From NCBI RefSeq assembly GCF_900112065.1, contig NZ_FOKE01000015.1:62001-126000 (forward strand): a stretch of 64,000 nt of DNA. The letters are read 5' to 3'. The position numbers were made by a program, and so were the translations under genes. Shown here piece by piece: positions 17,066-25,770 of the stretch (the first letter of the stretch is position 1; the number at the start of each line of letters is the position of its first letter). Source of the stretch: Cohnella sp. OV330 (GTDB taxonomy: Bacteria > Bacillota > Bacilli > Paenibacillales > Paenibacillaceae). The notes beneath the pieces were generated by a model. It was given only the letters and a program-made list of their open reading frames with translations. It was not told the origin of the DNA and did not search any database.

Positions 17066-17926
17066 TCACCCCTGCAGCATCGGCTTCAGATCCGAGATGA
17101 CCTGCGCCATCGCGGCGGACGTGCGGGTATACATGGCTTTCGCCTCCGCGTCCTTCGTCGACACGGCGAACAATTCCAGATCCGCCTCCAGCTTTTTCAG
17201 GTTGGCGAGCAGCAGCGCCTTGCCCTGCGGCGCGGGCACCTGAAGCTTGTCGTCGTACAAGTCGACGTAGAGCTGCTGGTACGCATCCACTTGCCCCAGA
17301 AACACATTGTCTACCGTAACGCCGATCTTCTCCAACTCCGTCGCCAGCCAGCCCGGACTGAGACCCGCGGTGGCGAGCGGCTCGCTCATCATTTTGCCGT
17401 CCATGATGACGACCTGCGGCTCGACCTCGTGTACCTTCGGCATGCCCATATCGCTCGGCGTGAGGGGCTGCTTTTCCTTTTTGAGCAGGACGCTGAGCTC
17501 TCCGCTCGTCTCCATGACCGCGAACTCCACATCGGCCAAGTTGAACGCGCTTTTCCCGCGCAGCTGCTCCATCAGCTCGTCCGTCGTCAGATGCTCCTTC
17601 TTTAGATTGTCCTCCATGACCTTGCCCTCTTTGATGACGACCCGGCCGCGTCCCTCGAGCAGGTGGCGCAGCCGGATGCTCTTCATGGACAGATACTCCA
17701 GCGTGAAGGGCACCGCGAACCAGACGGCGAGCGCAATGAGCCCGTGCGAATAATGAGTCTCGATATCCGTGGAGATGAAGCCGGCCAGCTCGCCAAGCGT
17801 GATGCCCAGTATATACTCGAAGAAGGTCAGCTGGGAGATCTGCTTCTTTCCAAGCAGCCGGGCCATGATGAACAGGACGATCAGCGCGCCCAGCGAGCGG
17901 AAGATGATTTGACCCCACATCGGCAT
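17066..17926 (-). CDS. DUF421 (YetF-like) membrane protein with a C-terminal DUF1657 domain
   Basis: 286 residues. The N-terminal half has three membrane segments, then the DUF421 soluble domain including GRGRVVIKEGKVMEDNLKKEHLTTDELMEQLR and FAVMETSGELSVL. Residues about 228-286 (KALLLANLKKLEADLELFAV, TKDAEAKAMYTRTSAAMAQ) resemble the free-standing DUF1657 protein at 19643, so the domain appears fused here. It is the last gene of the spoVAC-spoVAD operon, five bases after spoVAD. DUF421 plus DUF1657 genes accompany SpoVA proteins in mobile spore heat-resistance operons (established knowledge, from memory); a spore-membrane role is therefore likely. Confidence 0.85.
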   Translation of the reverse strand: MPMWGQIIFRSLGALIVLFIMARLLGKKQISQLTFFEYILGITLGELAGFISTDIETHYSHGLIALAVWFAVPFTLEYLSMKSIRLRHLLEGRGRVVIKEGKVMEDNLKKEHLTTDELMEQLRGKSAFNLADVEFAVMETSGELSVLLKKEKQPLTPSDMGMPKVHEVEPQVVIMDGKMMSEPLATAGLSPGWLATELEKIGVTVDNVFLGQVDAYQQLYVDLYDDKLQVPAPQGKALLLANLKKLEADLELFAVSTKDAEAKAMYTRTSAAMAQVISDLKPMLQG

Positions 17927-17930
17927 GACG

Positions 17931-18968
17931 TTAACCCTCTTTCTCCAAAATGGAATTCGGCGCTTCCAGCGCGACCGCGTGCGCGATGCCCGGGATCGAC
18001 TCGCTCTGCTGAAGGGCCAGCGGCGACATGAGCGCCCCCGTCGCGACCACGAGGATCCGGCGCAGCTCGCCCTCGCGCAGCTTCTTCAGCAGGTGGCCGT
18101 AGGTCACGACCGCGGAGCATCCGCATCCGCTGCCGCCGGCCTGCACCATTTGTTTGTCGTAGTCGTAGATCATCATGCCGCAGTCGCGGAAGCGCGTCTT
18201 GTGCATCGGGATGCGATGCTTGTGGAACAGGTCGCTGGCGAGCTCGTAGCCAACCTTCGCCAGGTCGCCCGTCACGATGAGGTCGTAGTGGTCCGGGCCG
18301 ACGCCGAGATCGCGGAAGTGAGAGATGATCGTATCGACCGCGGCCGGCGCCATCGCGGCGCCCATGTTGAACGGATCCGTGATCCCCATGTCGACGACGC
18401 GGCCGATCGTGGCGGCCGCGACGCGCGGACCGTCGCCTTCGCTCGCGACGAGGACGGTGCCTGCGCCGGTCACCGTGTACTGGGCGTAAGGCGGCTTCTG
18501 CGAACCGTACTCGGTCGGATAGCGGAATTGCTTTTCGGCCGTCGAATTATGGCTGCAAGTGCCGGCCAGCACATGCTTGGCTCCGCCCGTCGAGATGAGA
18601 TAAGAAGCGATCGCAAGGCTCTCCATCGAGGTGGAGCAGGCGCCGAACATGCCGATATAGGGCATCGCCAGGGTGCGCGCCGCGTAGCTGCTGCTCGTAA
18701 TCTGGTTCATCAGGTCCCCGCCGATATAGAAGCTGATCTGGTCTTGCGTCATGCCCGCCTTTTGCAGCGCGATCTTGGCCGCTTCCTCCAGGTAAGTGCG
18801 CTCCGCCTTCTCCCAGCTGTCTTGGCCGACCAGCGAGTCGTCGTGCACGATGTCGAAGTCGTTTGCGAGCGGGCCGCGCCCTTCGAACGGACCGACCACG
18901 GTGCCGGACGACAAGAGGATGGGCTTGTCGCGGAACAGCCAGCTCTGATGTCCCTTCAGGATCGTCAT
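17931..18968 (-). CDS. spoVAD: Stage V sporulation protein AD
   Basis: 345 residues with a thiolase-like fold. SpoVAD binds dipicolinic acid and, with the other SpoVA proteins, moves it across the spore inner membrane. Recognisable stretches are ACSTSMESLAIASYLISTGGAKHVL, YTVTGAGTVLVAS and AGGSGCGCSAVV. The ATG at 18968 is chosen because GGAGG lies 9 bases upstream, just inside the end of spoVAC. An ATG at 18983 would overlap spoVAC. It is followed at once by the DUF421 gene. Confidence 0.94.
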   Translation of the reverse strand: MTILKGHQSWLFRDKPILLSSGTVVGPFEGRGPLANDFDIVHDDSLVGQDSWEKAERTYLEEAAKIALQKAGMTQDQISFYIGGDLMNQITSSSYAARTLAMPYIGMFGACSTSMESLAIASYLISTGGAKHVLAGTCSHNSTAEKQFRYPTEYGSQKPPYAQYTVTGAGTVLVASEGDGPRVAAATIGRVVDMGITDPFNMGAAMAPAAVDTIISHFRDLGVGPDHYDLIVTGDLAKVGYELASDLFHKHRIPMHKTRFRDCGMMIYDYDKQMVQAGGSGCGCSAVVTYGHLLKKLREGELRRILVVATGALMSPLALQQSESIPGIAHAVALEAPNSILEKEG

Positions 18969-18972
18969 TCGT

Positions 18973-19446
18973 TCACCCTCCATATCCGAAAATAAATCGC
19001 AAGAGCGCGATGATGAAAGCGGCCACCGTGCCGAACACGATGACGGAGCCCGCTAGCTTGAACATATTCGCGCCGGTGCCGAGCACGAGGCCTTCGCTGC
19101 GGTGCTCGATGGCCGCGGACGACATCGCGTTCGCGAAGCCCGTCACGGGCACGGCCGAACCGGCGCCGGCCCATTGTCCGAGCTTGTCGTAGACGCCTGC
19201 CGCGGTGAGCACGACCGAGATCGCGATCAACACGGCGACCGTCGGGGCTGCCGCTTCCTTTTGCGTCATGTCCGCGAAGTGCATGAACGCTTCCTGGATG
19301 CCTTGGCCAAGCGTGCAGATGAGACCTCCGACGACGAAGGCGCGCAGGCAGTTGAGCGCGACGGGACGCGCGGGCTGCCGCTTCAATGCGAGCTGGCGGT
19401 ATTCCTGCTGGACGGGCGTCAGCTTTTTGATTTTGTTGTTCGCCAT
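18973..19446 (-). CDS. spoVAC: Stage V sporulation protein AC
   Basis: 157-residue integral membrane protein of the SpoVAC/SpoVAEb family. In B. subtilis SpoVAC acts as a mechanosensitive channel for dipicolinic acid release. It has four hydrophobic segments, including LRAFVVGGLICTLGQGIQEAF and GSAVPVTGFANAMSSAAIEHRSEGLVLG, the strongest family signature. TAGGAGG precedes the ATG. It is the first gene of the operon spoVAC-spoVAD-DUF421; no SpoVAEb follows spoVAD as in larger clusters. Confidence 0.93.
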   Translation of the reverse strand: MANNKIKKLTPVQQEYRQLALKRQPARPVALNCLRAFVVGGLICTLGQGIQEAFMHFADMTQKEAAAPTVAVLIAISVVLTAAGVYDKLGQWAGAGSAVPVTGFANAMSSAAIEHRSEGLVLGTGANMFKLAGSVIVFGTVAAFIIALLRFIFGYGG

Positions 19447-19642
19447 GGCGTTCGCCTCCTACTTTCGTGCAAATGACGGGCAGTATAAGTTGAGGATGCC
19501 TCGCCGGCCGGATTTTTACCCGCACGGATCAGGCGACCGCGCGTCGACCAGATGTTTACAGTTGTGAAGCGCGGCGGAGACGGGCAAAGTAGACGGGTCC
19601 CTCTGCGGGGAACATTACCGAAGAGAAAGAGGCGTAGCGTAC

Positions 19643-19849
19643 ATGACCGTAGCATCCCAAGTAAAGACCACCGTCGCATCGCTCAAGAGCGCTCAAGCGA
19701 GCCTGGAGCAATTCGCGATCGGCACGCAGAACCAGCAGGCCAAGCAGCTTTTCACCGACGCGGCTGCGCAAACCCAGCAGATCGTCGACCAGGTCGAGCA
19801 GCGCGTTCAGCAGCTGGAGCAGGAAGAGCCCCAATACAAAGGATTTTAG
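19643..19849 (+). CDS. DUF1657 protein
   Basis: 68-residue soluble helical protein, Gln-rich, with the DUF1657 pattern KTTVASLKSAQASLEQFAIG and AKQLFTDAAAQTQQIVDQV. It is transcribed divergently from spoVAC (196-base gap) and upstream of a polysaccharide deacetylase. Its sequence resembles the C-terminus of the DUF421 protein across the cluster. The function is unknown; the context suggests a forespore protein. AAAGAGG precedes the ATG. Confidence 0.85.
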   Translation: MTVASQVKTTVASLKSAQASLEQFAIGTQNQQAKQLFTDAAAQTQQIVDQVEQRVQQLEQEEPQYKGF

Positions 19850-19872
19850 GATCGCCGAACACGGTTCAAGGA

Positions 19873-19901
19873 AAGGAGTTCCGGCAAGTCCGGGACTCCT
19901 T
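19873..19901 (+). terminator. Hairpin between the DUF1657 and deacetylase genes
   Basis: A 12-bp stem (19873-19884 with 19890-19901, one wobble) and 5-base loop, followed by TCTTC rather than a full T run. It is a weak terminator or processing hairpin. Confidence 0.5.
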
Positions 19902-19924
19902 CTTCAATAGAAAGGGGCAAAGGT

Positions 19925-20731
19925 ATGCGGCACGGGAAGACGTCGGCCATCATTCGCCGTATCGCGGTAAAAACAGTCGCTGTAACCATCTTGTTCGCTG
20001 CGCCCGTCTTGCTTGCAGCCGATCGCGGCGGCACTGCGGACGCGGTGGGATACGCGCCGGCCTTCAAAGGCAGAGCGTACTACGAATCCAGAGGCGAAGC
20101 GATCTGGGAGGTGCCGCTGGACGGCAAGTTCATCGCGCTGACGTTCGACGACGGCCCGGACCCGGCTGACACGCCGGCGATTTTGGATTTGCTCGCGACG
20201 TACGGAGCGCGCGCGACGTTTTTTATCACGGGCAAAAAGGCGGAGCAATACCCCGGCATCGTGCGGCGGGAAGCGATCGAAGGCCATGAGGTCGCGAACC
20301 ATACATACACGCATCGGATGCTGCTGCACTGCACGGATGCGCAGATTCGCGGCGAGATCGCGATGGCCCAGAAGAGCATCGGCATGGCCGCCGGCGCGGA
20401 GCCGGTTCTTTTTCGGCCGCCCGAAGGCTTCTTTAATGCGCGGGTGCTGACGGTGGGGCGCGAAGAAGGGCTCATGACCGTACTGTGGTCATGGCATCAT
20501 CCGACGGACGATTGGGCGCGCCCCGGCGTGAGCCATATCGTCAAAGGAATTCTGGCGGACGTGCGCAGCGGCGATATCGTCCTGCTGCACGACTACGTGA
20601 GCGGCAAGACGCAGACGATCGACGCGCTTCGCGTCATTTTGCCCAAGCTGACGGAGGAAGGATATCGGTTCGTGACCGTATCGGAAATGCTGCATTTGAA
20701 AAATTCGAAAACAAATATGGTAAATCGTTGA
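19925..20731 (+). CDS. Polysaccharide deacetylase (NodB/PdaB-like), secreted
   Basis: 268 residues with a signal peptide or anchor (VAVTILFAAPVLLAA). It removes N-acetyl groups from a cell-wall or cortex glycan. NodB motifs are present: TFDDGPD (catalytic Asp and metal Asp), HTYTH (metal His pair), RPPEG and LLHD near the C-terminus. In sporulating Bacillales the PdaA/PdaB members act on cortex peptidoglycan; the adjacent sporulation genes suggest the same here (inference). Confidence 0.88.
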   Translation: MRHGKTSAIIRRIAVKTVAVTILFAAPVLLAADRGGTADAVGYAPAFKGRAYYESRGEAIWEVPLDGKFIALTFDDGPDPADTPAILDLLATYGARATFFITGKKAEQYPGIVRREAIEGHEVANHTYTHRMLLHCTDAQIRGEIAMAQKSIGMAAGAEPVLFRPPEGFFNARVLTVGREEGLMTVLWSWHHPTDDWARPGVSHIVKGILADVRSGDIVLLHDYVSGKTQTIDALRVILPKLTEEGYRFVTVSEMLHLKNSKTNMVNR

Positions 20732-20790
20732 CTTCCAGGTTGAGAACCATTATCATTCTTATTATGAATTGATAATGATAACGATTATCA
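20728..20790 (+). promoter_or_regulatory. Iron-regulated promoter with two Fur-type boxes
   Basis: -35 TTGACT (20728-20733), 17 bases, -10 TATCAT (20751-20756). One degenerate Fur box (GAACCATTATCATTC) covers the -10. A strong Fur box TGATAATGATAACGATTATC starts at 20770, close to the TGATAAT-N-ATTATCA consensus. Iron-bound Fur should repress the ABC ATPase gene. Confidence 0.85.
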
Positions 20791-20835
20791 TAGACCTAAC
20801 ATAAAGGCGAATCCGTTCGCCGGAGGAGTGAAGAT

Positions 20836-21696
20836 ATGTCGCGGTTAAGCACGAGTCAGTTGACCCTCGCCTATGGCAGCCGGCGTATTGTGGAGAATCT
20901 GAATCTGTCCGTACCCGACGGCAAGATCACTTCTCTGGTGGGCGCGAACGGTTCCGGCAAGTCCACGATCCTGAAGTCGCTCGCGCGCATCCTGAGCCCG
21001 CAGAGCGGCGGCGTATATCTGGACGGCAAGCAGATTCACCGCCAGCCGACCAAGGAAGTGGCGAAGCAGCTCGCCATCCTGCCGCAGAACCCGACGTCGC
21101 CGGAGGGGCTGACGGTACGGGAGCTGATCTCATTCGGACGCTACCCGCACCAGCGCGGCTTCGGTACGTTGTCCGCCGAGGACAACCGCATGATCGACTG
21201 GGCGCTGCAGGCGACCGGAATGGGCGAATTCCACGACCGCGCCGTCGACCAGCTCTCCGGCGGCCAGCGTCAGCGCGCTTGGATCGCGATGGCGCTCGCG
21301 CAGGGCACCGAAGTGCTGCTGCTCGACGAGCCGACGACGTTCCTCGACATGGCGCACCAGATCGAAGTCATGAACCTGCTTGAAAAGCTGAACCGCGAGC
21401 AAAAGCGCACCATTATCATGGTCGTTCACGATCTCAACCATGCGGCGCGCTTCTCCCAGCATCTCGTCGCGCTGAAGCGCGGCACGGTGCTCTACGAAGG
21501 GCATCCCGAGGTCGTCATGACGCCGGATATGCTGCGCGACGTATTCGGCATCGATGCCGACGTGATCCCGGATCCGCGCACGGGCGCGCCGCTCTGCCTG
21601 CCCTACGGATTGGCCGAAGGCATCGGCCAAGCGCCGGCAGCAGGCCAAGCGGCCGCGGTTCGCGAAGAAGGCCGCTTGACGGCTGCGGTCGTATAG
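20836..21696 (+). CDS. Iron-siderophore ABC transporter ATP-binding protein (FhuC/YusV-like)
   Basis: 286-residue ATPase of the FecCD-type importers. Walker A is GANGSGKST, the signature is [17 protein letters not shown], Walker B is [12 protein letters not shown] (the FhuC-typical T-F-L-D), and the H-loop is MVVHDLNHA. No permease or binding protein is nearby, so it is an orphan ATPase. B. subtilis YusV is likewise encoded apart and serves several siderophore systems (established knowledge); a shared-ATPase role is likely here. The C-terminal 30 residues are an Ala/Gly-rich extension. Fur boxes precede it. Confidence 0.9.
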   Translation: MSRLSTSQLTLAYGSRRIVENLNLSVPDGKITSLVGANGSGKSTILKSLARILSPQSGGVYLDGKQIHRQPTKEVAKQLAILPQNPTSPEGLTVRELISFGRYPHQRGFGTLSAEDNRMIDWALQATGMGEFHDRAVDQLSGGQRQRAWIAMALAQGTEVLLLDEPTTFLDMAHQIEVMNLLEKLNREQKRTIIMVVHDLNHAARFSQHLVALKRGTVLYEGHPEVVMTPDMLRDVFGIDADVIPDPRTGAPLCLPYGLAEGIGQAPAAGQAAAVREEGRLTAAVV

Positions 21697-21710
21697 CAAT
21701 CGGTTGTCGG

Positions 21711-21745
21711 AAGCCGCTTCCCTTGCCAGGGGAGGCGGCTTTTTT
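21711..21745 (+). terminator. Intrinsic terminator after the siderophore ATPase gene
   Basis: AAGCCGCTTCCC (21711-21722) pairs with GGGAGGCGGCTT (21730-21741, one G-T) and is followed by a run of T. Confidence 0.85.
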
Positions 21746-21810
21746 GCTGCGTTGCCGTCGTCGACATGCGGCGCCGCAACGTTGCATTCCGCGCCTACAG
21801 CTCTCGTTGT

Positions 21811-22010
21811 TGCGTCCGACGCCGCTGTAACGGTAGAAACTGCTCTTGCAGCAGCCCGGGACGCGTCATCCGCCACTGTAGCCGCAGAAACTGCTGTTGC
21901 AGTAGTTCGGGTCGCGTCATCCGCCACTGTAGCCGCAAAACTGCTGTTGCAGTAGTCCGGAGCGCGCCATCCGCCGCTGTAACCGCAGAAACTGTTGTTG
22001 CAGCAGGCCG
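21811..22010. repeat. Four-unit tandem array with 50-51 bp pitch
   Basis: Units centre on CTGCTGTTGCAG-like hairpins starting at 21840, 21891, 21941 and 21992 (spacings 51, 50, 51). The core ACTGC-TGTT-GCAGT forms a short hairpin in copies 2 and 3. A similar block with CGCGCCTACAG flanks both sides (near 21790 and 22033). It fills most of the 555-base gap between the ATPase and moxR-type genes. The one-base deletion in unit 3 and lack of ribosome sites argue against coding. Confidence 0.8.
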
Positions 22011-22251
22011 CCGACGCAGTAGCGTTGCTTTTCGCGCCTACAGACCTCGCCGCCGCTTCCCCAGCCGCTGAAACCGCGCTTTTCTCGCTTGTAGCAGGCT
22101 GCCGCCGCTTCCCCAACCGCGCCTTTCACACTTCCTGTCTGGCAAGCCCGCCTTCACCTACGCCTCGCGTTGATTGTTATTCCGCGCCAGCCTCTGTAAT
22201 ATGGAAGGTAGCTGGAATTGAAAGCGTTTGAGGAAGAGGAGGCTCTTATCC

Positions 22252-23214
22252 ATGGTTCATCTGCAAGACGTACGGGACAAGACGCGCCGCGTGTTGGATC
22301 AGATCGCCGCGATCGTCGTCGGCAAGCCGGACGCCGCGGAGTATGCGCTGATCGCGCTGCTGGCTTCCGGTCATATCATTCTGGAGGACGTGCCCGGCAC
22401 CGGCAAGACGCTGCTTGCCAAGTCGCTCGCCCGGTCCCTCGGCTGCGCCTTCAAGCGGATCCAGTTCACGGCGGATCTGCTGCCATCGGACGTATCGGGC
22501 ATTAACTTTTATAATCAGCGGGTTGGCGTCTTCGAACTGAGAAAGGGTCCGGTCTTCACGAACATTCTGCTGGCCGACGAGCTGAACCGGGCGACGCCCC
22601 GCACGCAGTCGAGCTTGCTGGAGAGCATGGAGGAACGCCAGGTGACGATCGACGGCGAGACCTATCCGCTCGAGCGGCCTTTCCTCGTCATCGCCACGCA
22701 AAATCCGGTTGAGAGCCACGGCACGTTCCCGCTCCCCGAGGCGCAGCTCGACCGCTTCATGCTGCGGATCCCGATGGGCTATCCCGCCGTAGGAGAGGAA
22801 GCGGAGATTCTGCGCCGGTTCATGGACGGCGATCCGTTGGCGTCGGCCGAGCCGGTCCTCGCGCTGAAAGAAGTCGTGCAGCTTCAGGGAGCGCTCCAAA
22901 AGGTACGCTGCCACGACGACGTGCTGCAATATCTGCTCGCGATCGTCTCCGCCACGCGGGACAGCGAAGACACGGCCGTCGGCGCGAGTCCGCGCGCGAG
23001 CCTTCAGTTCATGCGGGCGGCACAGGCGAGGGCGCTGCTTCGCGGGCGCGACTTCGTCCTGCCCGAGGACGTGAAGGCGCTCGCCGTTCCCGTGCTTGCC
23101 CATCGGCTGGTCCTTCACGACCCGCTGGCGGGCAGCGGCCGGGCCGAAGCGATCGTGCGCGAGATCGTGAACAAGACCGCGGTGCCTGCCGAGCAGGACG
23201 CGGTATACGCATAG
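22252..23214 (+). CDS. MoxR-family AAA+ ATPase
   Basis: 320-residue cytoplasmic ATPase, probably a chaperone that matures or assembles a partner. Walker A is EDVPGTGKTLLAKS, Walker B is NILLADELNRATPRTQSSLLESMEERQVT, and sensor 1 is FLVIATQNPVESHGTFPLPEAQLDRF, all diagnostic of MoxR. The start at 22252 has a long AGGAAGAGGAGG upstream. It is the first of three genes with a DUF58 protein and a DUF4129-like membrane protein, the standard MoxR-DUF58-transglutaminase-type operon, here with the third protein lacking a visible transglutaminase domain. Confidence 0.93.
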   Translation: MVHLQDVRDKTRRVLDQIAAIVVGKPDAAEYALIALLASGHIILEDVPGTGKTLLAKSLARSLGCAFKRIQFTADLLPSDVSGINFYNQRVGVFELRKGPVFTNILLADELNRATPRTQSSLLESMEERQVTIDGETYPLERPFLVIATQNPVESHGTFPLPEAQLDRFMLRIPMGYPAVGEEAEILRRFMDGDPLASAEPVLALKEVVQLQGALQKVRCHDDVLQYLLAIVSATRDSEDTAVGASPRASLQFMRAAQARALLRGRDFVLPEDVKALAVPVLAHRLVLHDPLAGSGRAEAIVREIVNKTAVPAEQDAVYA

Positions 23215-23217
23215 ACC

Positions 23218-24339
23218 ATGCCGATCATTAAACTGCTCGTCGTTGTCGCCGTCCTCGCGATGGCGCAGCGAATGCTGTTCGGTTGGATCGGGCTACGCAA
23301 GATCCGTTACGAACGTAGGTTCAGCGTGCCTCGGGCGTTCGCGGGGGACCGGATCTGGCTGGAGGAGCGGCTCGTCAATGCCAAGTGGCTGCCGGTCCCG
23401 TGGCTGCGTGCCGAGACGCAGATGCCTGCCGCGCTAAGATTCGGCAAGGAGACGTCGGATCTTGCGGTCAGCGTCGGGCAGACCCTGCAGAACCATGCGA
23501 GCTTGTTCACGCTGGGGCCCTACACGAAGCTCGTGCGGCGTCATGAGGTGACCTGCTTGCAGCGGGGGCGATATCGGATTCAGACGCTGACGATAACGCA
23601 CGGGGATCTATTGGGCATGACGAGCGGGGCGCTTCAGGTCGATTCGGACTGTGCGGTTATCGTGTATCCGAAGCTGCTAGGCGCCAGGGAGCTCCCTCGT
23701 GCGGCGCGCGAATGGATGCACAGCGCGCTCAGCTCGCCGGACGCTTTTCGCGAGGATCACTACCATACGGCGGGCGTCAGAGCCTATCGGGGCGGAGACG
23801 CCATGAAGCAGGTGAATTGGAACGCCACCGCCAAAACCGGCGAATTGCTCGTCAACCGCAGGGAGACGATGGTGGGCGGCGACGTGACCGTGCTGCTCAA
23901 CGCGGAGCTCGCCGACGCTTCGACGAATAGGCGGCTCCCGCATGAGCAGTTCGAGGAAGCGGTCAGCATCGCCGCATCCGTCGCCAAGCAGGCGCTCGAC
24001 AGCGGGGGCCGGGCGGGACTGATCTTCAACGGCCGCGTGCAGGGCGACGAGTCGGTCCCCCTGCGAATCGAGCCTGGGCGAGGCCGCAGCCAGCTTTACG
24101 CCATGCTCGAAGCGATGACCGGCTTCGAGCCCGTCGTTCGGCTGGAGCTGGGCTACCTGCTCGGCGATTTGATCCAGGGGCGGATGCGCGGAGCGAATCT
24201 GCTGCTGATCACCGCCTTCCTGACGCCTAAGCAGGAGCTGGCCGTACGGAAGCTGCGACAGGCGGGCAATCGGGTGGAGGTCATGCTGCTGTACAAGGAT
24301 AGGCAGGCTTCGCGTCAAGCGGCGGGAGGGATGTCATGA
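23218..24339 (+). CDS. DUF58 domain protein
   Basis: 373 residues. One hydrophobic N-terminal segment (IIKLLVVVAVLAMAQRMLFG) is followed by a beta-rich region. The DUF58 signature YRGGDAMKQVNWNATAKTGELLVNR is near residues 195-220, then a vWA-like fold. It starts three bases after the moxR-type stop and overlaps the next gene by four bases. DUF58 proteins are partners of MoxR ATPases; the molecular role is unknown. Confidence 0.9.
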   Translation: MPIIKLLVVVAVLAMAQRMLFGWIGLRKIRYERRFSVPRAFAGDRIWLEERLVNAKWLPVPWLRAETQMPAALRFGKETSDLAVSVGQTLQNHASLFTLGPYTKLVRRHEVTCLQRGRYRIQTLTITHGDLLGMTSGALQVDSDCAVIVYPKLLGARELPRAAREWMHSALSSPDAFREDHYHTAGVRAYRGGDAMKQVNWNATAKTGELLVNRRETMVGGDVTVLLNAELADASTNRRLPHEQFEEAVSIAASVAKQALDSGGRAGLIFNGRVQGDESVPLRIEPGRGRSQLYAMLEAMTGFEPVVRLELGYLLGDLIQGRMRGANLLLITAFLTPKQELAVRKLRQAGNRVEVMLLYKDRQASRQAAGGMS

Positions 24340-25640
24340 AGCTCATCCTCCGCGGTTTCGCTGATGCTTTGGCCTTTTATCCGCTCCTGTTGGCGCTCCA
24401 TGCGCAGGCCGGGCTCGCCTTCCCTACGGTCGGCTGGATCGCTCTCGCCTGGCTGAGCGCCGCGATCGGGCGAACGCTGCCCGAGATGCTGCGCGGCAAG
24501 CTGCCGGCGTCGCTCGTCCACCTCGCGCTGATCGCGGCCTCAACCGCCGCCGCAAGCGCAGCAAACTGGCGGCTGATAGGGCTCGTACTGCCGCTCGGCA
24601 TCCTGTCATGGATCGCCCGGCTCGACTGGGCGCGCACCGTTCGCTGCTCCGTCGCGGTCGGACTCCACGCGCTCGTCCTCGCGGCCGCATCGCCGCTCGG
24701 CATCGCAGCCGGAGCGAAGCCGCTGCTGCTCGCAGCTGGCATGGTTTGGCTGGCTGCGGCATTTTATTTTGTGCAGGCCAAGTCGCTGGCCGAAGCCGGT
24801 CTACACGCCGGCCTGGTCACGAGGCGGCTTGCCGTCGCGGGCAAGCGGTACCTCGCGTTGTGGGGCGTTATCGTCGTGCTGGTCTTCCTCCCGTTCGCGG
24901 GATTGCCGATCTGGCCGCAGGTCGCGCGCCTCCTTCGCTGGCTGTTCTCGCTCGTGCCGGCAGGCGAGCCCGCGCCGGAGCCGACGCCCCAGCCCGTGCA
25001 GTCCGCGCAGCCGCCGGCATTCCCGCCGCAGGAGGGAGGAACGGGGCGGCTCTGGATCTGGCTCGAATATGCGCTCTACGTCGTGCTCGCGGCGCTGGCG
25101 CTTGTCGTCGTCTATCGCCTGGCGCGGCGATATTTGCTGAACGCCGTCTGGTGGCGGCGCATCGCGGATCGCGTTACGGCTTGGTACGACAAGCTTCTCG
25201 CAGGGCGGCGCGCGGCCGAGACGGATCTCGGCTACACCGAAGAGCGCGAGAGCCTGCTGCAGGGGGAAAAGCTGCTTGGCAGACTGTTCGCGCGGAATCG
25301 GCCGAAGGCGAGACGCACGCTTCGTCGCGAGGAATGGACGGCGATGCCCGCGGAGAAACGGGTCAGAAGCTTGTATGCAGCGGTTCTCGCCGAGGCCATC
25401 AAAGAAGGATACGCGCACCGGGAATCGCTGACGCCGTCCGAGACGATCGGGGCGATCGAAAAGTGGCGCGGGTTGAACGAAGCTCCTCCTTCGGGCCGCG
25501 CGCCGGAGACGGCGTCCCGCGGGTGGCTGGCGAAAATGTCCCGGCCGCTCGGCGAGCTTTACGGCAGGGCCCGCTACGGCGGCCGGGTGAAGCCCGAGGA
25601 AGCCGACCGTCTCGGCGCGGAATTTCCTTGGAAAACATGA
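24336..25640 (+). CDS. Membrane protein with DUF4129-like C-terminus
   Basis: 434 residues. The N-terminal 170 residues hold five or six membrane helices, then a helix near 175-200, a Pro-rich linker (AGEPAPEPTPQPVQSAQPPAFP), another helix near 240-265, and a cytoplasmic C-terminal domain. That domain contains RSLYAAVLAEAIKEGYAHRESLTPSETI, similar to DUF4129 regions that end transglutaminase-like membrane proteins. I see no transglutaminase Cys-His-Asp motif. It is coupled to the DUF58 gene by an ATGA overlap and ends the operon. Confidence 0.75.
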   Translation: MKLILRGFADALAFYPLLLALHAQAGLAFPTVGWIALAWLSAAIGRTLPEMLRGKLPASLVHLALIAASTAAASAANWRLIGLVLPLGILSWIARLDWARTVRCSVAVGLHALVLAAASPLGIAAGAKPLLLAAGMVWLAAAFYFVQAKSLAEAGLHAGLVTRRLAVAGKRYLALWGVIVVLVFLPFAGLPIWPQVARLLRWLFSLVPAGEPAPEPTPQPVQSAQPPAFPPQEGGTGRLWIWLEYALYVVLAALALVVVYRLARRYLLNAVWWRRIADRVTAWYDKLLAGRRAAETDLGYTEERESLLQGEKLLGRLFARNRPKARRTLRREEWTAMPAEKRVRSLYAAVLAEAIKEGYAHRESLTPSETIGAIEKWRGLNEAPPSGRAPETASRGWLAKMSRPLGELYGRARYGGRVKPEEADRLGAEFPWKT

Positions 25641-25642
25641 CG

Positions 25643-25684
25643 AAAAAAAGGGCTTAGGCGCAGAACGCCTAAGCCCCTTTTTTT
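25643..25684 (+). terminator. Intrinsic terminator of the MoxR operon
   Basis: An 18-base arm of A run plus GGGCTTAGGCG pairs with CGCCTAAGCCCC plus a seven-base T run, with a 6-base loop. Confidence 0.92.
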
Positions 25685-25770
25685 CGATCCTCTTTTTACG
25701 CAACGCCTGTTTCAAGCTCCTGAGGGGACGGGTACAACCTTAGTAACCTCTCCATTCACTCCATGCAGCA

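Noticed and set aside
21704-22116. Several open frames in the array before the moxR-type gene
   Set aside because: The array has a one-base slip between units and no ribosome site in either direction. Open frames follow from base composition.
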